This document shows, one piece after another, positions 1-6,839 of a stretch of 14,715 nt of DNA (within the stretch, counting starts at the first letter, position 1; every line of letters begins with the position of its first letter). Position numbers and translations under genes: made by a program. A model generated the notes under the pieces. The model was not told where the DNA came from and did not search any database. It saw only the letters and a list, made by a program, of their open reading frames with translations. Origin of the DNA: a bacterium (GTDB taxonomy: Bacteria > Krumholzibacteriota > Krumholzibacteria > LZORAL124-64-63); the NCBI GenBank assembly GCA_003646045.1, contig QNDV01000010.1, positions 1-14,715 of the forward strand, given 5' to 3'.

Positions 1-122
1 TCGACCGAGGTGTAGACGACGACCGTCGGTACGTCCGCATCGCGCTTCAGGAAATATCCCAGCGCGGCCAGGACGATGACGACCCCCAGGGCGAGCAGTG
101 TGCGGGAGCCGGTACTTCCCAT
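1..122 (-). CDS. Iron-type ABC transporter substrate-binding protein, N-terminus only
   Basis: Only about 40 codons are inside the window; the gene runs off the left edge. The visible protein starts MGSTGSRTLLALGVV, a short basic stretch and then a hydrophobic helix (about residues 7-24), which is a signal peptide or signal anchor. It is followed by a mature-like start reading PTVVVYTSVD. The VVVYTSVD strand is characteristic of the first beta strand of Fe3+-type periplasmic binding proteins (FbpA/IdiA-like), so a role in metal or anion uptake is likely. The start codon overlaps the stop of the upstream gene as TGATG, so the two are translationally coupled. The family call rests on one short motif. 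Confidence 0.5.
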   Translation of the reverse strand, partial: MGSTGSRTLLALGVVIVLAALGYFLKRDADVPTVVVYTSV

Positions 123-805
123 CACTGGACCGCCTGGCCCTCGACCACGAAATCATCGAAGGAGGTGACGGCATCCGCCTTGGTCCACAGGCCCACGCCG
201 CCGGCGGCGGGGAATGTGTCGTCGTTCACTGTCTTGAGTGCCTCGTCGTCGATGAAGCACTTTATCTCATGGCCCGTATGTTCGATCCGTATGGTGTGCC
301 ACTGCGACGGATCGACCTTGACCCTGGCGCTCTCGAGGGTCTTGCGACTGCCGTCCTTGACGGTGTAGAGACGGAAGTTGTCCTCGAGGGGATTCCAGCG
401 GGTGATGTAGTAGTTGTTCGGGTCCTGAACCCGCCAGATGATGCCGCCGCCCTGGTCCTCGAGACCGGTTCCCGACTTCACCTTCACCTCGATCACGCCG
501 TCCTCGAAGGTCACCTGGTCTGTCCAGCACAGGTTGAAGGTGCCGCCCCAGCCGTCGTGGGTATCGGTGAGGGCCAGGACATTTGGCGGCGAGGGCGCGG
601 TGGTGTCAGCCTGGACAGTCCAGGTAGCCACCGGGCCGCGTTGGTTGGTGCCCGCGACGGTCCAGCCGTCGGGGAGATTGGCGGCTGCCTCCGGCTCATC
701 GAAGGTCCAGATCGTGGCCGGGGTTGCGGGATGGTCGGCGAGCGCGATGGCGACGCAACCGGACAGGACAACGATGACTGTGATGACGGATCCGAGGTTC
801 TTCAT
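122..805 (-). CDS. Secreted LamG/DUF1080-like beta-sandwich protein
   Basis: This 227-residue exported protein starts MKNLGSVITVIVVLSGC. The N-terminal hydrophobic segment could be cleaved by signal peptidase I after ALA (residue 23) or processed as a lipoprotein at the lipobox-like LSGC (Cys17); the sequence does not decide between them. The rest looks like a concanavalin-type beta sandwich of the DUF1080/LamG kind: GVIEVKVKSGTG, GGGIIWRVQDPNNYYITRWN, a WHTIRIEHTGHEIKCFIDD strand pair and a closing GGVGLWTKADAVTSFDDF. These domains bind or cleave carbohydrate; no catalytic residue can be assigned here. A GAGGAGA ribosome binding site precedes the ATG. The gene lies 134 bases downstream of the phosphoesterase gene and overlaps the substrate-binding protein start. 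Confidence 0.75.
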   Translation of the reverse strand: MKNLGSVITVIVVLSGCVAIALADHPATPATIWTFDEPEAAANLPDGWTVAGTNQRGPVATWTVQADTTAPSPPNVLALTDTHDGWGGTFNLCWTDQVTFEDGVIEVKVKSGTGLEDQGGGIIWRVQDPNNYYITRWNPLEDNFRLYTVKDGSRKTLESARVKVDPSQWHTIRIEHTGHEIKCFIDDEALKTVNDDTFPAAGGVGLWTKADAVTSFDDFVVEGQAVQ

Positions 806-939
806 CTCGATCTCCTCATGGTTCCCACGCCATGGCGCGCGGTTTCCGAGGGTGGTGAATTTCGTGGAATCACACGGTATCCTGCATGGTGAGGAGCCTC
901 AAGGTGTATTGCTGGCTCGGTGGGGTCCAGGTCGACTTA

Positions 940-2928
940 TCAGCCCAGCAGATTCCGCCCCTCCATTCCTTCGACCGCGGGCAAGCCGAAGAGCCCCAGG
1001 AAAGTGGGGGCCATGTCCAGCAGGGAGACATCTCCCGTGGCCATTGGCCGGTTGCAGGCGAGGATGCCCGGTACCTCGTCGGCGGCCATGCAGTGGTCGC
1101 CGCTCCACTTGTCGAGGTTGTCGGCGAAGGGCGTGTCGGTAAGTTCGCCCAGGGCACTCGCGTTGGAACCACGGTAGCCCCGGCGGTAGCCCAGAATGAG
1201 TTCCGGCGCCTCGGCCACGTGAGGCCCGTGGTAGACCACGTCGGTGCGGTCAACACGTTTGAGGGGATGCTCACCCGTGACCGGATCGACCACAGCCTCG
1301 AGGCGCAAGACCAGTTCCCGCACGAGGGCGTCGCGCTCCCGACCCGGGTTGACGATGCCGTGGCGCTCGCGTCCGCGCAGGTTCACATACAGACTGTTGA
1401 TGCCCAAGGCGTAGGCCAGAGTGCGCGACCAGTCGATGCCGCCGAGGAACGCCACATCCTTGCGCTCGCGGCCGGGCTTCACGAACAGGTAGCCGTTCTC
1501 CAACAGCCAGGTGTTCACGTGGAAGCTGCGGTGATAGGGCGCAAAACCGTGGTCGGACACCGCAAAGAGGGCCGTGCGGTCGTCCGCAACCTCGAGCGCC
1601 TGGCCCAGCACCCGATCCATGGCCACGTACATGTCGCGGATGCGGGCGGCGTAGACGCGAGCCTCCTCGTCGTGCCGTGGCGATTCGGGATCCATGGCGC
1701 GCCAGAACATGTGGCTGTTCTGGTCGAGACTGTTGAAGTAGAAGAACAGGAAGCCCCGGTCAAGCCCCCGGAACCGCGCCAACTCGTAGCGGTACTGGTT
1801 CAGGCGCTCGTTCAGCACAAGGTCCGCCTGGCTCACGTAGTCCCCATCCGCGAAGACGCCCTCGTCCAGGGCCTTGGTGTCGTCGGGCAGGCCCTGGGTG
1901 TAGAAGGGGCCCGTGGCCTCGGCCAGTTCGCGGGCGTAGCTGGCGGGCATGCTGATGGGCATGGCCGGATTTGCCGGGTCGATCTGCACCGGGGTGACGT
2001 AGAGGCGGAAACGCTCGCCGGCCTCCATGAGGTAGAATCGACAGATGCCGGTTACCTCGCGCAGGCGCGGTATCATGGAGTAGTGGAGGGTGAGCCAGTC
2101 ACTCCATTCACCCTCCTGAAGGAGAAATTCCGCGTCACCCACCTCGAAGTACGCCGTGCCGTTCATGCGGTCGACCACGGCCTCGAAGGTCACGGACGTG
2201 GCCGGGTCCCCTTCGCGGTAGGGATTCGCCGGGCCGGGGATGGACGCCTCGAAGCTACCGCCCACCGTCCGAATGGGCACGACCCGGCCGCCGCCAATGT
2301 CGCGATCGGCGGGCGGGTCATCCGTGTAGTAGCCGAAGATACCGTAAGTGCCCAGGATGTCCGGCGTGCCCATGCCCGAAATGCTGCGTAGATCTCCACC
2401 CGAGGGCGGGAAATTGGACGGTATCTTGAAGATCGTCACGTCGACCCCCGCGTCCACCAGGGGCTCCCAGAACGGCGTGCCCCGACGCAGTAGTTCGACC
2501 TCGCCACCGGTGCGCGGGAACTTCCACTGGCCCAGCTTGAAGAAGCGTGCCGGCGGCCGCGTCTCGGCCAGGGACAGCATGGGTAGAAGCGTGTCGGGAC
2601 GACGGTGGATAAAGTCGAAGATGCCATGGCCCCCGGGATCCCGGCCCGTGATGAAGTTGGACCAGGCAACCGGCGATTGGGGCGGAGTCGAGGTACCGCA
2701 GACGCGCAGATCACCTGCGGCGGCCAGACGGCTGAAATGGGGCATGACCCCTTCGGCCATGAAGCGGCGCAGCAATTGCGGGTCCATACCGTCCAGACCC
2801 AGGCACAGCACCTTGTCCACTCCCGGCCGGGACATCGCGGCCAGCGCCCGCAGTGGAGTAAGGAAACGACTCGACCAGACCGCGGCCGCAGTCGCGCCCA
2901 TCCCCATGACAAACGTCCGACGATCCAT
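940..2928 (-). CDS. Tat-exported alkaline-phosphatase-superfamily phosphoesterase
   Basis: This 662-residue protein belongs to the type I phosphodiesterase/nucleotide pyrophosphatase branch of the alkaline phosphatase superfamily. The N-terminus MDRRTFVMGMGATAAA is a twin-arginine signal, so a folded metalloenzyme is probably exported. Metal-site motifs appear in the expected order: LGLDGMDP (Asp46), PPQSPVAWSNFITG with the probable nucleophile Ser85, SLDQNSHMFWR near residue 403 (Asp and His ligands), and SDHGFAPYHRSFH near residue 456 (Asp-His, then His). The reading frame is open upstream to 3162, but the Tat signal and a GGGGTG element place the start at 2928. The substrate is unknown; related proteins hydrolyse phosphodiesters, nucleotides or phosphonates. 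It is divergent from the metal exporter gene. Confidence 0.85.
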   Translation of the reverse strand: MDRRTFVMGMGATAAAVWSSRFLTPLRALAAMSRPGVDKVLCLGLDGMDPQLLRRFMAEGVMPHFSRLAAAGDLRVCGTSTPPQSPVAWSNFITGRDPGGHGIFDFIHRRPDTLLPMLSLAETRPPARFFKLGQWKFPRTGGEVELLRRGTPFWEPLVDAGVDVTIFKIPSNFPPSGGDLRSISGMGTPDILGTYGIFGYYTDDPPADRDIGGGRVVPIRTVGGSFEASIPGPANPYREGDPATSVTFEAVVDRMNGTAYFEVGDAEFLLQEGEWSDWLTLHYSMIPRLREVTGICRFYLMEAGERFRLYVTPVQIDPANPAMPISMPASYARELAEATGPFYTQGLPDDTKALDEGVFADGDYVSQADLVLNERLNQYRYELARFRGLDRGFLFFYFNSLDQNSHMFWRAMDPESPRHDEEARVYAARIRDMYVAMDRVLGQALEVADDRTALFAVSDHGFAPYHRSFHVNTWLLENGYLFVKPGRERKDVAFLGGIDWSRTLAYALGINSLYVNLRGRERHGIVNPGRERDALVRELVLRLEAVVDPVTGEHPLKRVDRTDVVYHGPHVAEAPELILGYRRGYRGSNASALGELTDTPFADNLDKWSGDHCMAADEVPGILACNRPMATGDVSLLDMAPTFLGLFGLPAVEGMEGRNLLG

Positions 2929-3297
2929 GATCACCCCAACCTTCCCTGTCCCCGCGTCCCTCAAGCGATCAATCCTAACACCTGTCCCGGACTCCGGTGC
3001 CGTATACTTCCCGCCGAATCGCAGAATACACCTACCGCGTTCCCGGGAATTCCCCCTCACCATCACCCGGTATACCGGTTCAACGGACTGTTGCTGTCGG
3101 ATCAAAATTGGCACGAGCTCTTGGCGTAAGTACCGCCGTTTCATACTTGTAATTTTACACATATGTGATTAACTTTGTGGAGAGAATCAGGAAGGTATTC
3201 GGCTTCCTGTCCGACCGCTCCGGTCCGGGGAAGCCGCTCGCCCCTCCTGGATTCAGCGGGATGCCGGCTCGACCCGGCTTCCGGAAGCTGAGCGGAC
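2929..3297. promoter_or_regulatory. Divergent intergenic region with palindromes
   Basis: No gene is seen in these 369 bases between the phosphoesterase and exporter starts. They hold several perfect palindromes: TTCCCGGGAA at 3040-3049 running into GGAATTCC at 3046-3053, CCGGTATACCGG at 3067-3078 and CACATATGTG at 3158-3167. The first two lie 110-150 bases upstream of the phosphoesterase start and the last lies in an AT-rich stretch upstream of the exporter. A weak plus-strand promoter can be drawn as TTGTAA (3148) and TAACTT (3170) with a 16-base spacer that contains the CACATATGTG palindrome. That is a natural place for a metal-responsive repressor, but no regulator is identified. Confidence 0.4.
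3188..3288 (+). promoter_or_regulatory. Structured mRNA leader of the metal exporter, possible RNA switch
   Basis: The leader just before the exporter start has five alternating complementary blocks: GGAAG (3190-3194), CTTCC (3203-3207), GGAAG (3229-3233), CTTCC (3278-3282) and GGAAG (3283-3287). They allow competing helices: CAGGAAG/CTTCCTG (3188-3194 with 3203-3209), GGAAGCCG/CGGCTTCC (3229-3236 with 3275-3282) and the palindrome GCTTCCGGAAGC (3277-3288). The last GGAAG lies 10 bases before the ATG and is the only ribosome-binding candidate, so these pairings could expose or hide it. I did not find the GGGGAGUAG signature of the yybP-ykoY manganese riboswitch. The regulatory role is inferred. 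Confidence 0.4.
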
Positions 3298-4305
3298 ATG
3301 ATCAACGTCATCAGGCAAACCATCAATATCACGGGCTTCGTCTTCGTGATGCTGCTGCTGATCGATTACATGAATGTGATGACGCGGGGCCTGGGGAAAG
3401 GACGCCTGGCCCGCAATCCCTGGGGTCAGTACCTGATCGCCGCGATTCTCGGAGCCACTCCCGGCTGTCTGGGCGCCTTCCTCGTCGTGGGAATGTACAC
3501 GCACCGCCTCATGTCGATGGGCGCGCTGGTCACGGCGATGATAGTCACCAGCGGCGACGAGGCCTTCGTGATGTTCGCCCTGGTTCCCGGTCCGGCGCTG
3601 GCGTTGACTCTCGTCCTGCTGATCCTGGGGATTCTCGTCGGTGCGATCACGGACCGCTTCCATTCCGGCCATACCGATCAATGCTTCCAGATGGAGATCC
3701 ACGAGGAGAGGATCTGCCGGTGTTTCAATCACGGCGGGATCCTCACCCAGTTGGGGAACATGACCCTCGCGCGCGGCGCATTGCTGATCATCCTGGTCTC
3801 GTTGCTGGTGGGGCTGGCTAGCGGGTATCTCGGCCCTCCGGTCTGGAACTGGATCCGCGTGACGACGCTGTCCCTGACCATTGCTTCCCTGCTGATCGTC
3901 GTAACCGTGCCCGAGCATTTCCTGGAGCAGCACCTGTGGAATCACGTGGCCCGGAAACACGTGCCACGGATCTTCGCCTGGACCCTGGGTACTCTGCTGG
4001 TTCTCCACTTCCTGCAGCAGTACCTGCCTTTGCAGGGATTGATCCGGGATAACCTCTGGGTCGTCCTCGTGCTGGCCTGCCTCGTGGGCCTGATTCCGGA
4101 ATCGGGACCCCATCTGGTCTTCCTGACTCTCTACGTCCAGGGGACCATACCCGTCAGCATTCTGCTGGCCGGTTCCATCGTCCAGGACGGCCATGGCATG
4201 TTGCCTCTCCTGGCCCACTCGAGGAAGGATTTCGTGTACGTCAAAACCATCAATCTGGCAGTCGGCCTGGGCATCGGCGCCCTCGCCATGCTGCTGCACG
4301 TCTGA
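3298..4305 (+). CDS. Predicted 10-TM metal exporter (putative manganese transporter, ArsP_2-like)
   Basis: This 335-residue integral membrane protein resembles the family described as a putative 10-TM heavy-metal exporter or putative manganese transporter. It has two hydrophobic halves with related motifs: GATPGCLGAFLVVGMYTHRL followed by SGDEAF in the first, and GLIPESGPHLVFLTLYVQG followed by QDGHGM in the second. This suggests an inverted or tandem duplication lining a transport path. Between the halves (about residues 118-150) is a hydrophilic loop rich in His and Cys (FHSGHTDQCF, EERICRCFNHGG), a candidate metal-binding segment. The substrate is an inference from the family. Its stop overlaps the radical SAM start as TGATG, so the pair is translationally coupled. 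Confidence 0.8.
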   Translation: MINVIRQTINITGFVFVMLLLIDYMNVMTRGLGKGRLARNPWGQYLIAAILGATPGCLGAFLVVGMYTHRLMSMGALVTAMIVTSGDEAFVMFALVPGPALALTLVLLILGILVGAITDRFHSGHTDQCFQMEIHEERICRCFNHGGILTQLGNMTLARGALLIILVSLLVGLASGYLGPPVWNWIRVTTLSLTIASLLIVVTVPEHFLEQHLWNHVARKHVPRIFAWTLGTLLVLHFLQQYLPLQGLIRDNLWVVLVLACLVGLIPESGPHLVFLTLYVQGTIPVSILLAGSIVQDGHGMLPLLAHSRKDFVYVKTINLAVGLGIGALAMLLHV

Positions 4306-5480
4306 TGGCATCCCAACCGGACACGGGAGCCGATGGACCCGTACCTTCGCGACGACTGGGCCGCAGCCTCGGCATCAACAATATCCCGTCGAAGTTCTGC
4401 TCCTACGCCTGTGCCTACTGCCAGGTCGGATTCACCGTGGAGATGGGTATCGAGCGGCGGGAGTTCTATCCTCCGCAACGCATCGTCGAGGATGTCGCGG
4501 ACCGGCTCGGTGAAATTCGAAGGGCGGGCGAACCGGTCGACTTCCTGAGCTTCGTGCCGGACGGTGAACCGACCCTGGACATACACCTGGGCCGCGAGAT
4601 CGAGGAACTGAAGGAACTGGGATTGCCGGTGGCCGTCATCACCAACTCCTCCCTGCTGGACAACCCGCAAACGAGACGTGAACTGGGCCTCGCGGACTGG
4701 GTCTCGGTAAAGGTCGACACGGTCGACGAGAAGGCCTGGCGTCGGTTGAACCGACCCCACCCGGCCCTGCAACTGCCCGATATACTGGCCGGGATCAAGG
4801 AGTTTCGGGATTCATTCACGGGCACCTTCGTGACCGAGACGATGTTGACCCTGGGAGTGAACGACACGCTCGACCACGCGATGGACACGGCATCCTTCCT
4901 CTCTTCGCTTGAACCCGACCAGGCCTATCTCTCGGTACCGACACGACCGCCCACGGCGAATTGGGTCCAACCTCCGGACGCCGAGACCCTGGTCCGGATC
5001 CATGATCTCATGACAAAGCTTGTCGGGCGGGTGGAATACCTGATGGGCTACGAGGGAAGCACGTTTTCCGCCGCCGGCGATCCGAGAGACAGCCTGCTTG
5101 GTATCACGGCCGTGCACCCGATGCGTTCCGGAGCGGTGGAGGAACTGCTGGAACGTGTTTATTCACGCCGCAGATCCAGGAAGTTCCTGTCTTCGCCCTT
5201 GTCCCATTCGGCGACGATCGTTTCGAAGTTCCCCCTGACCATGTCCAAGCCGTCGGACACCGCTTCATGCCCGGTCAGAACGCAAACCAGCTTCGACTTG
5301 ATGCGCTTGATGTTGGGACCGAAAACCCGCGTCAGCCCCACCTGTACGCCATGTTTCTTCAGGATGCCGACGATACCCTTGGCTTTCCTGGGGTCGGCAT
5401 GGCCTTCTTCCTCTTCTGTCCTGTTCTCCACCCGCACCACGAATTCGACCGACGCAGGAGAAACATTGTACACATCGTAG
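4305..5480 (+). CDS. Radical SAM protein (COG0731 type) with aberrant antisense C-terminus
   Basis: The reading frame is 391 codons, but only about the first 285 look like the family. GPVPSRRLGRSLGINNIPSK leads into the CX3CX2C cluster motif (Cys32, Cys36, Cys39) that binds the SAM-cleaving 4Fe-4S cluster. SFVPDGEPTLD follows, matching the GEPTL strand, and then a normal TIM-barrel core. The family usually continues from an HPMR motif into a short winged-helix domain. Here HPMRSGAVEELLERV is followed from about 5160 by Ser/Arg-rich sequence that is simply the reverse complement of the NifX-like gene on the other strand. The domain therefore seems lost by deletion or rearrangement. The natural substrate is unknown. 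The start overlaps the exporter stop. Confidence 0.8.
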   Translation: MASQPDTGADGPVPSRRLGRSLGINNIPSKFCSYACAYCQVGFTVEMGIERREFYPPQRIVEDVADRLGEIRRAGEPVDFLSFVPDGEPTLDIHLGREIEELKELGLPVAVITNSSLLDNPQTRRELGLADWVSVKVDTVDEKAWRRLNRPHPALQLPDILAGIKEFRDSFTGTFVTETMLTLGVNDTLDHAMDTASFLSSLEPDQAYLSVPTRPPTANWVQPPDAETLVRIHDLMTKLVGRVEYLMGYEGSTFSAAGDPRDSLLGITAVHPMRSGAVEELLERVYSRRRSRKFLSSPLSHSATIVSKFPLTMSKPSDTASCPVRTQTSFDLMRLMLGPKTRVSPTCTPCFFRMPTIPLAFLGSAWPSSSSVLFSTRTTNSTDAGETLYTS

Positions 5481-5557
5481 AACTCGGCGTCGCCAAAGTG
5501 GCGCCCGACAAAACTCTCTCCGTCATCGGTAGCCGCGGCGACGCGCAATTCCGCCAT
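5159..5557 (-). CDS. NifX/MTH1175-family metal-cluster protein (third copy)
   Basis: This 132-residue protein is of the dinitrogenase iron-molybdenum cofactor family (NifB-C/NifX/MTH1175 fold). It opens LRVAAATDDGESFVGRHFGDAEFYDVYNV, where the RHFGDAEFY stretch is the family hallmark. It continues with GIVGILKKHGVQVGLTRVFGPNIKRI, the second half of the ribonuclease-H-like fold. Family members carry or transfer Fe, Mo or Cu sulfide clusters; none is a nitrogenase part here. It has a GGGAG site and a 3-base gap after the preceding NifX-like gene, so it is the last gene of the cluster. Its last 320 or so bases are overlapped on the opposite strand by the radical SAM reading frame. This strand is the convincing coding strand here. 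Confidence 0.85.
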   Translation of the reverse strand: MAELRVAAATDDGESFVGRHFGDAEFYDVYNVSPASVEFVVRVENRTEEEEGHADPRKAKGIVGILKKHGVQVGLTRVFGPNIKRIKSKLVCVLTGHEAVSDGLDMVRGNFETIVAEWDKGEDRNFLDLRRE

Positions 5558-5560
5558 GGG

Positions 5561-5908
5561 CTAAACTCCCTGGAATTTCTTCAGGGATCCGCTCCGGTAG
5601 GCCTCGTAGGCTTCGCGCACGGTCATCTCGCCGGCACCCACGTAGACCTCCGCGCCCGTGGCCTTCAGCACGGCAGCCGCGTTACCCCCGGGGCCATTCC
5701 CGGTGATCAGGACCTGGGCTCCGAACTCGGCCAGCTTCTGGGCCGTTCTGGGCCCGGCGCCGTGGGCCTCGTTCTCGATGGCAGTGTTGTCGTAGGTCTG
5801 GGTCTCCTCGCTCTCGTCGTCATAGACGAAAAAGAACCGCGTGCGGCCGAAGCGGGGATCCATGGGGGATTCCCAGTCGGTACCTTGGGTGGTAAAGATC
5901 AGTTTCAT
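5561..5908 (-). CDS. NifX/MTH1175-family metal-cluster protein (second copy)
   Basis: This 115-residue protein has the complete small NifX/MTH1175 fold: an N-terminal strand MKLIFTTQG, DPRFGRTRFFFVYDDES (the family's phenylalanine-rich FGR motif), AGPRTAQKLAEFGAQVLITGNGPGGNAA, and a C-terminal VREAYEAYRSGSLKK helix. These proteins bind metal-sulfur clusters or cofactor precursors. A GGAG ribosome binding site lies eight bases before the ATG. It is separated from the upstream ATPase gene by a 52-base gap with a hairpin and from the downstream paralog by 3 bases. It is clearly divergent from the other two copies, so probably not functionally identical. Confidence 0.87.
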   Translation of the reverse strand: MKLIFTTQGTDWESPMDPRFGRTRFFFVYDDESEETQTYDNTAIENEAHGAGPRTAQKLAEFGAQVLITGNGPGGNAAAVLKATGAEVYVGAGEMTVREAYEAYRSGSLKKFQGV

Positions 5909-5926
5909 TTCTTTCTCCAGGTTGTC

Positions 5927-5956
5927 GGGGAGATACGAATCGAGATTCTCGTCCCC
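5927..5956 (-). other. Intercistronic hairpin within the metal-cluster operon
   Basis: In the only sizeable gap inside the operon, the transcript contains GGGGA ... TCCCC enclosing GAAT-CTCG-ATTC, giving a two-part stem with an asymmetric internal loop. There is no U-run, so it is unlikely to be a full terminator. It could stabilise the upstream ATPase message or mark a processing site that sets different amounts of the two downstream NifX-like proteins. Confidence 0.3.
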
Positions 5957-5960
5957 GGTT

Positions 5961-6839
5961 TCAGTCGTCCTCGACCAGTTTCGTTATCTTCCGCCAGCAG
6001 TCCCTCACCAATCCCGCCAGGTCCGCATCGTGCTCTACGATCGTCCTGCCGCTGGTGATGGCCTCGGTGAACTTCTCGTCGTAGGGAATTTCCGCCAACA
6101 GGACGATTCCCTCCTCGTCCAGGAAACGCCGCAGGTCGGCAAGCACGTCCCGGTTCAGATCCGATTTGTTGATGATACAGCCGGATGGGATACCGAACAT
6201 CTTCACCAGTTCGTGGACCCGCCGCAGGTCGTGCAGGCCCGATACCGTGGGCTCGGTGACCAGCACCACCAGTGACGCGCCCGACAGGGAAGAAACCACC
6301 GGACAGCCCACGCCGGGCGAACCGTCGACCAGGATCAGGCCCTTGCCGTCCCGCTCCGCTACGATCTTGGCTTCGTTCTTCACCTTGGCTACGAGCTTGC
6401 CCGAGTTGTCGGCCCCGATCTTCAGTCGGGCGTGGATCATGGTCGCGCCGGTCCGGAGCTTCGACCGGTACCAATGACCCACGTTCTGCTCGATGTTGGT
6501 GATGGCTTCGGTCGGGCAGATCCGTGCGCAGTAACCACAGCCCTCACAGCCGATTTCATCGACCACATAGCGGCCGTCCACCACCGGAATGGCGTCGTAC
6601 CTGCATACCGCCGCACAGTCCCCGCAGCCGGTGCACAGTTCCTGGTCTATGACCGCCAGTTCGCCGCTGTAGAACTCCTCGCTCAGGGCAAAGTCCGGCT
6701 CCAGCAACAGGTGCATGTCCGCTGCGTCAACGTCGCAGTCGGCCACCACCAGATCCTCACCGCCGAGCACGGCGAAAGAGGCGGTCAGGGAAGTCTTGCC
6801 GGTACCGCCCTTGCCGGAAATGACCACGATCTCCTTCAT
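5961..6839 (-). CDS. MinD-type P-loop ATPase with two inserted 4Fe-4S ferredoxin motifs (second paralog)
   Basis: This 292-residue protein belongs to COG1149. It has a deviant Walker A GKGGTGKT (residues 9-16), the CDVDAAD switch strand, then an inserted ferredoxin module with two complete CX2CX2CX3C motifs at Cys69/72/75/79 and Cys98/101/104/108. The Walker B-like LVDGSPGVGCPV (near residue 170) and VLVTEPTVSGLHD follow. Such ATPases couple nucleotide state to Fe-S cluster transfer or electron flow, and in Desulfovibrio related pairs associate with the orange protein. The start overlaps the stop of the first paralog as ATGA. The cysteines sit at the same residue numbers in both paralogs, so they likely arose by duplication and may act as a heterodimer. 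Confidence 0.9.
   Translation of the reverse strand: MKEIVVISGKGGTGKTSLTASFAVLGGEDLVVADCDVDAADMHLLLEPDFALSEEFYSGELAVIDQELCTGCGDCAAVCRYDAIPVVDGRYVVDEIGCEGCGYCARICPTEAITNIEQNVGHWYRSKLRTGATMIHARLKIGADNSGKLVAKVKNEAKIVAERDGKGLILVDGSPGVGCPVVSSLSGASLVVLVTEPTVSGLHDLRRVHELVKMFGIPSGCIINKSDLNRDVLADLRRFLDEEGIVLLAEIPYDEKFTEAITSGRTIVEHDADLAGLVRDCWRKITKLVEDD

Noticed and set aside
886..2391. 501-codon open frame on the plus strand
   Set aside because: It is antisense to the phosphoesterase gene, which has the Tat signal and all metal-site motifs; the plus frame has no recognisable domain and is a by-product of GC-rich codon use.
2929..3162. 78-codon N-terminal extension of the phosphoesterase
   Set aside because: It would bury the Tat signal and covers a palindrome-rich promoter region; the start at 2928 has a suitable upstream element.
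3179..3297. yybP-ykoY manganese riboswitch
   Set aside because: The context fits but the GGGGAGUAG core and its partner loop were not found, so only a generic structured leader is reported.
3253..4311. 352-codon open frame on the minus strand
   Set aside because: It is antisense to the membrane exporter; the Gln/His/Asp-rich translation is typical of the reverse of a membrane protein gene.
5267..6058. 263-codon open frame on the plus strand
   Set aside because: It lies opposite two NifX-like genes and the ATPase end, which have clear motifs and ribosome binding sites.
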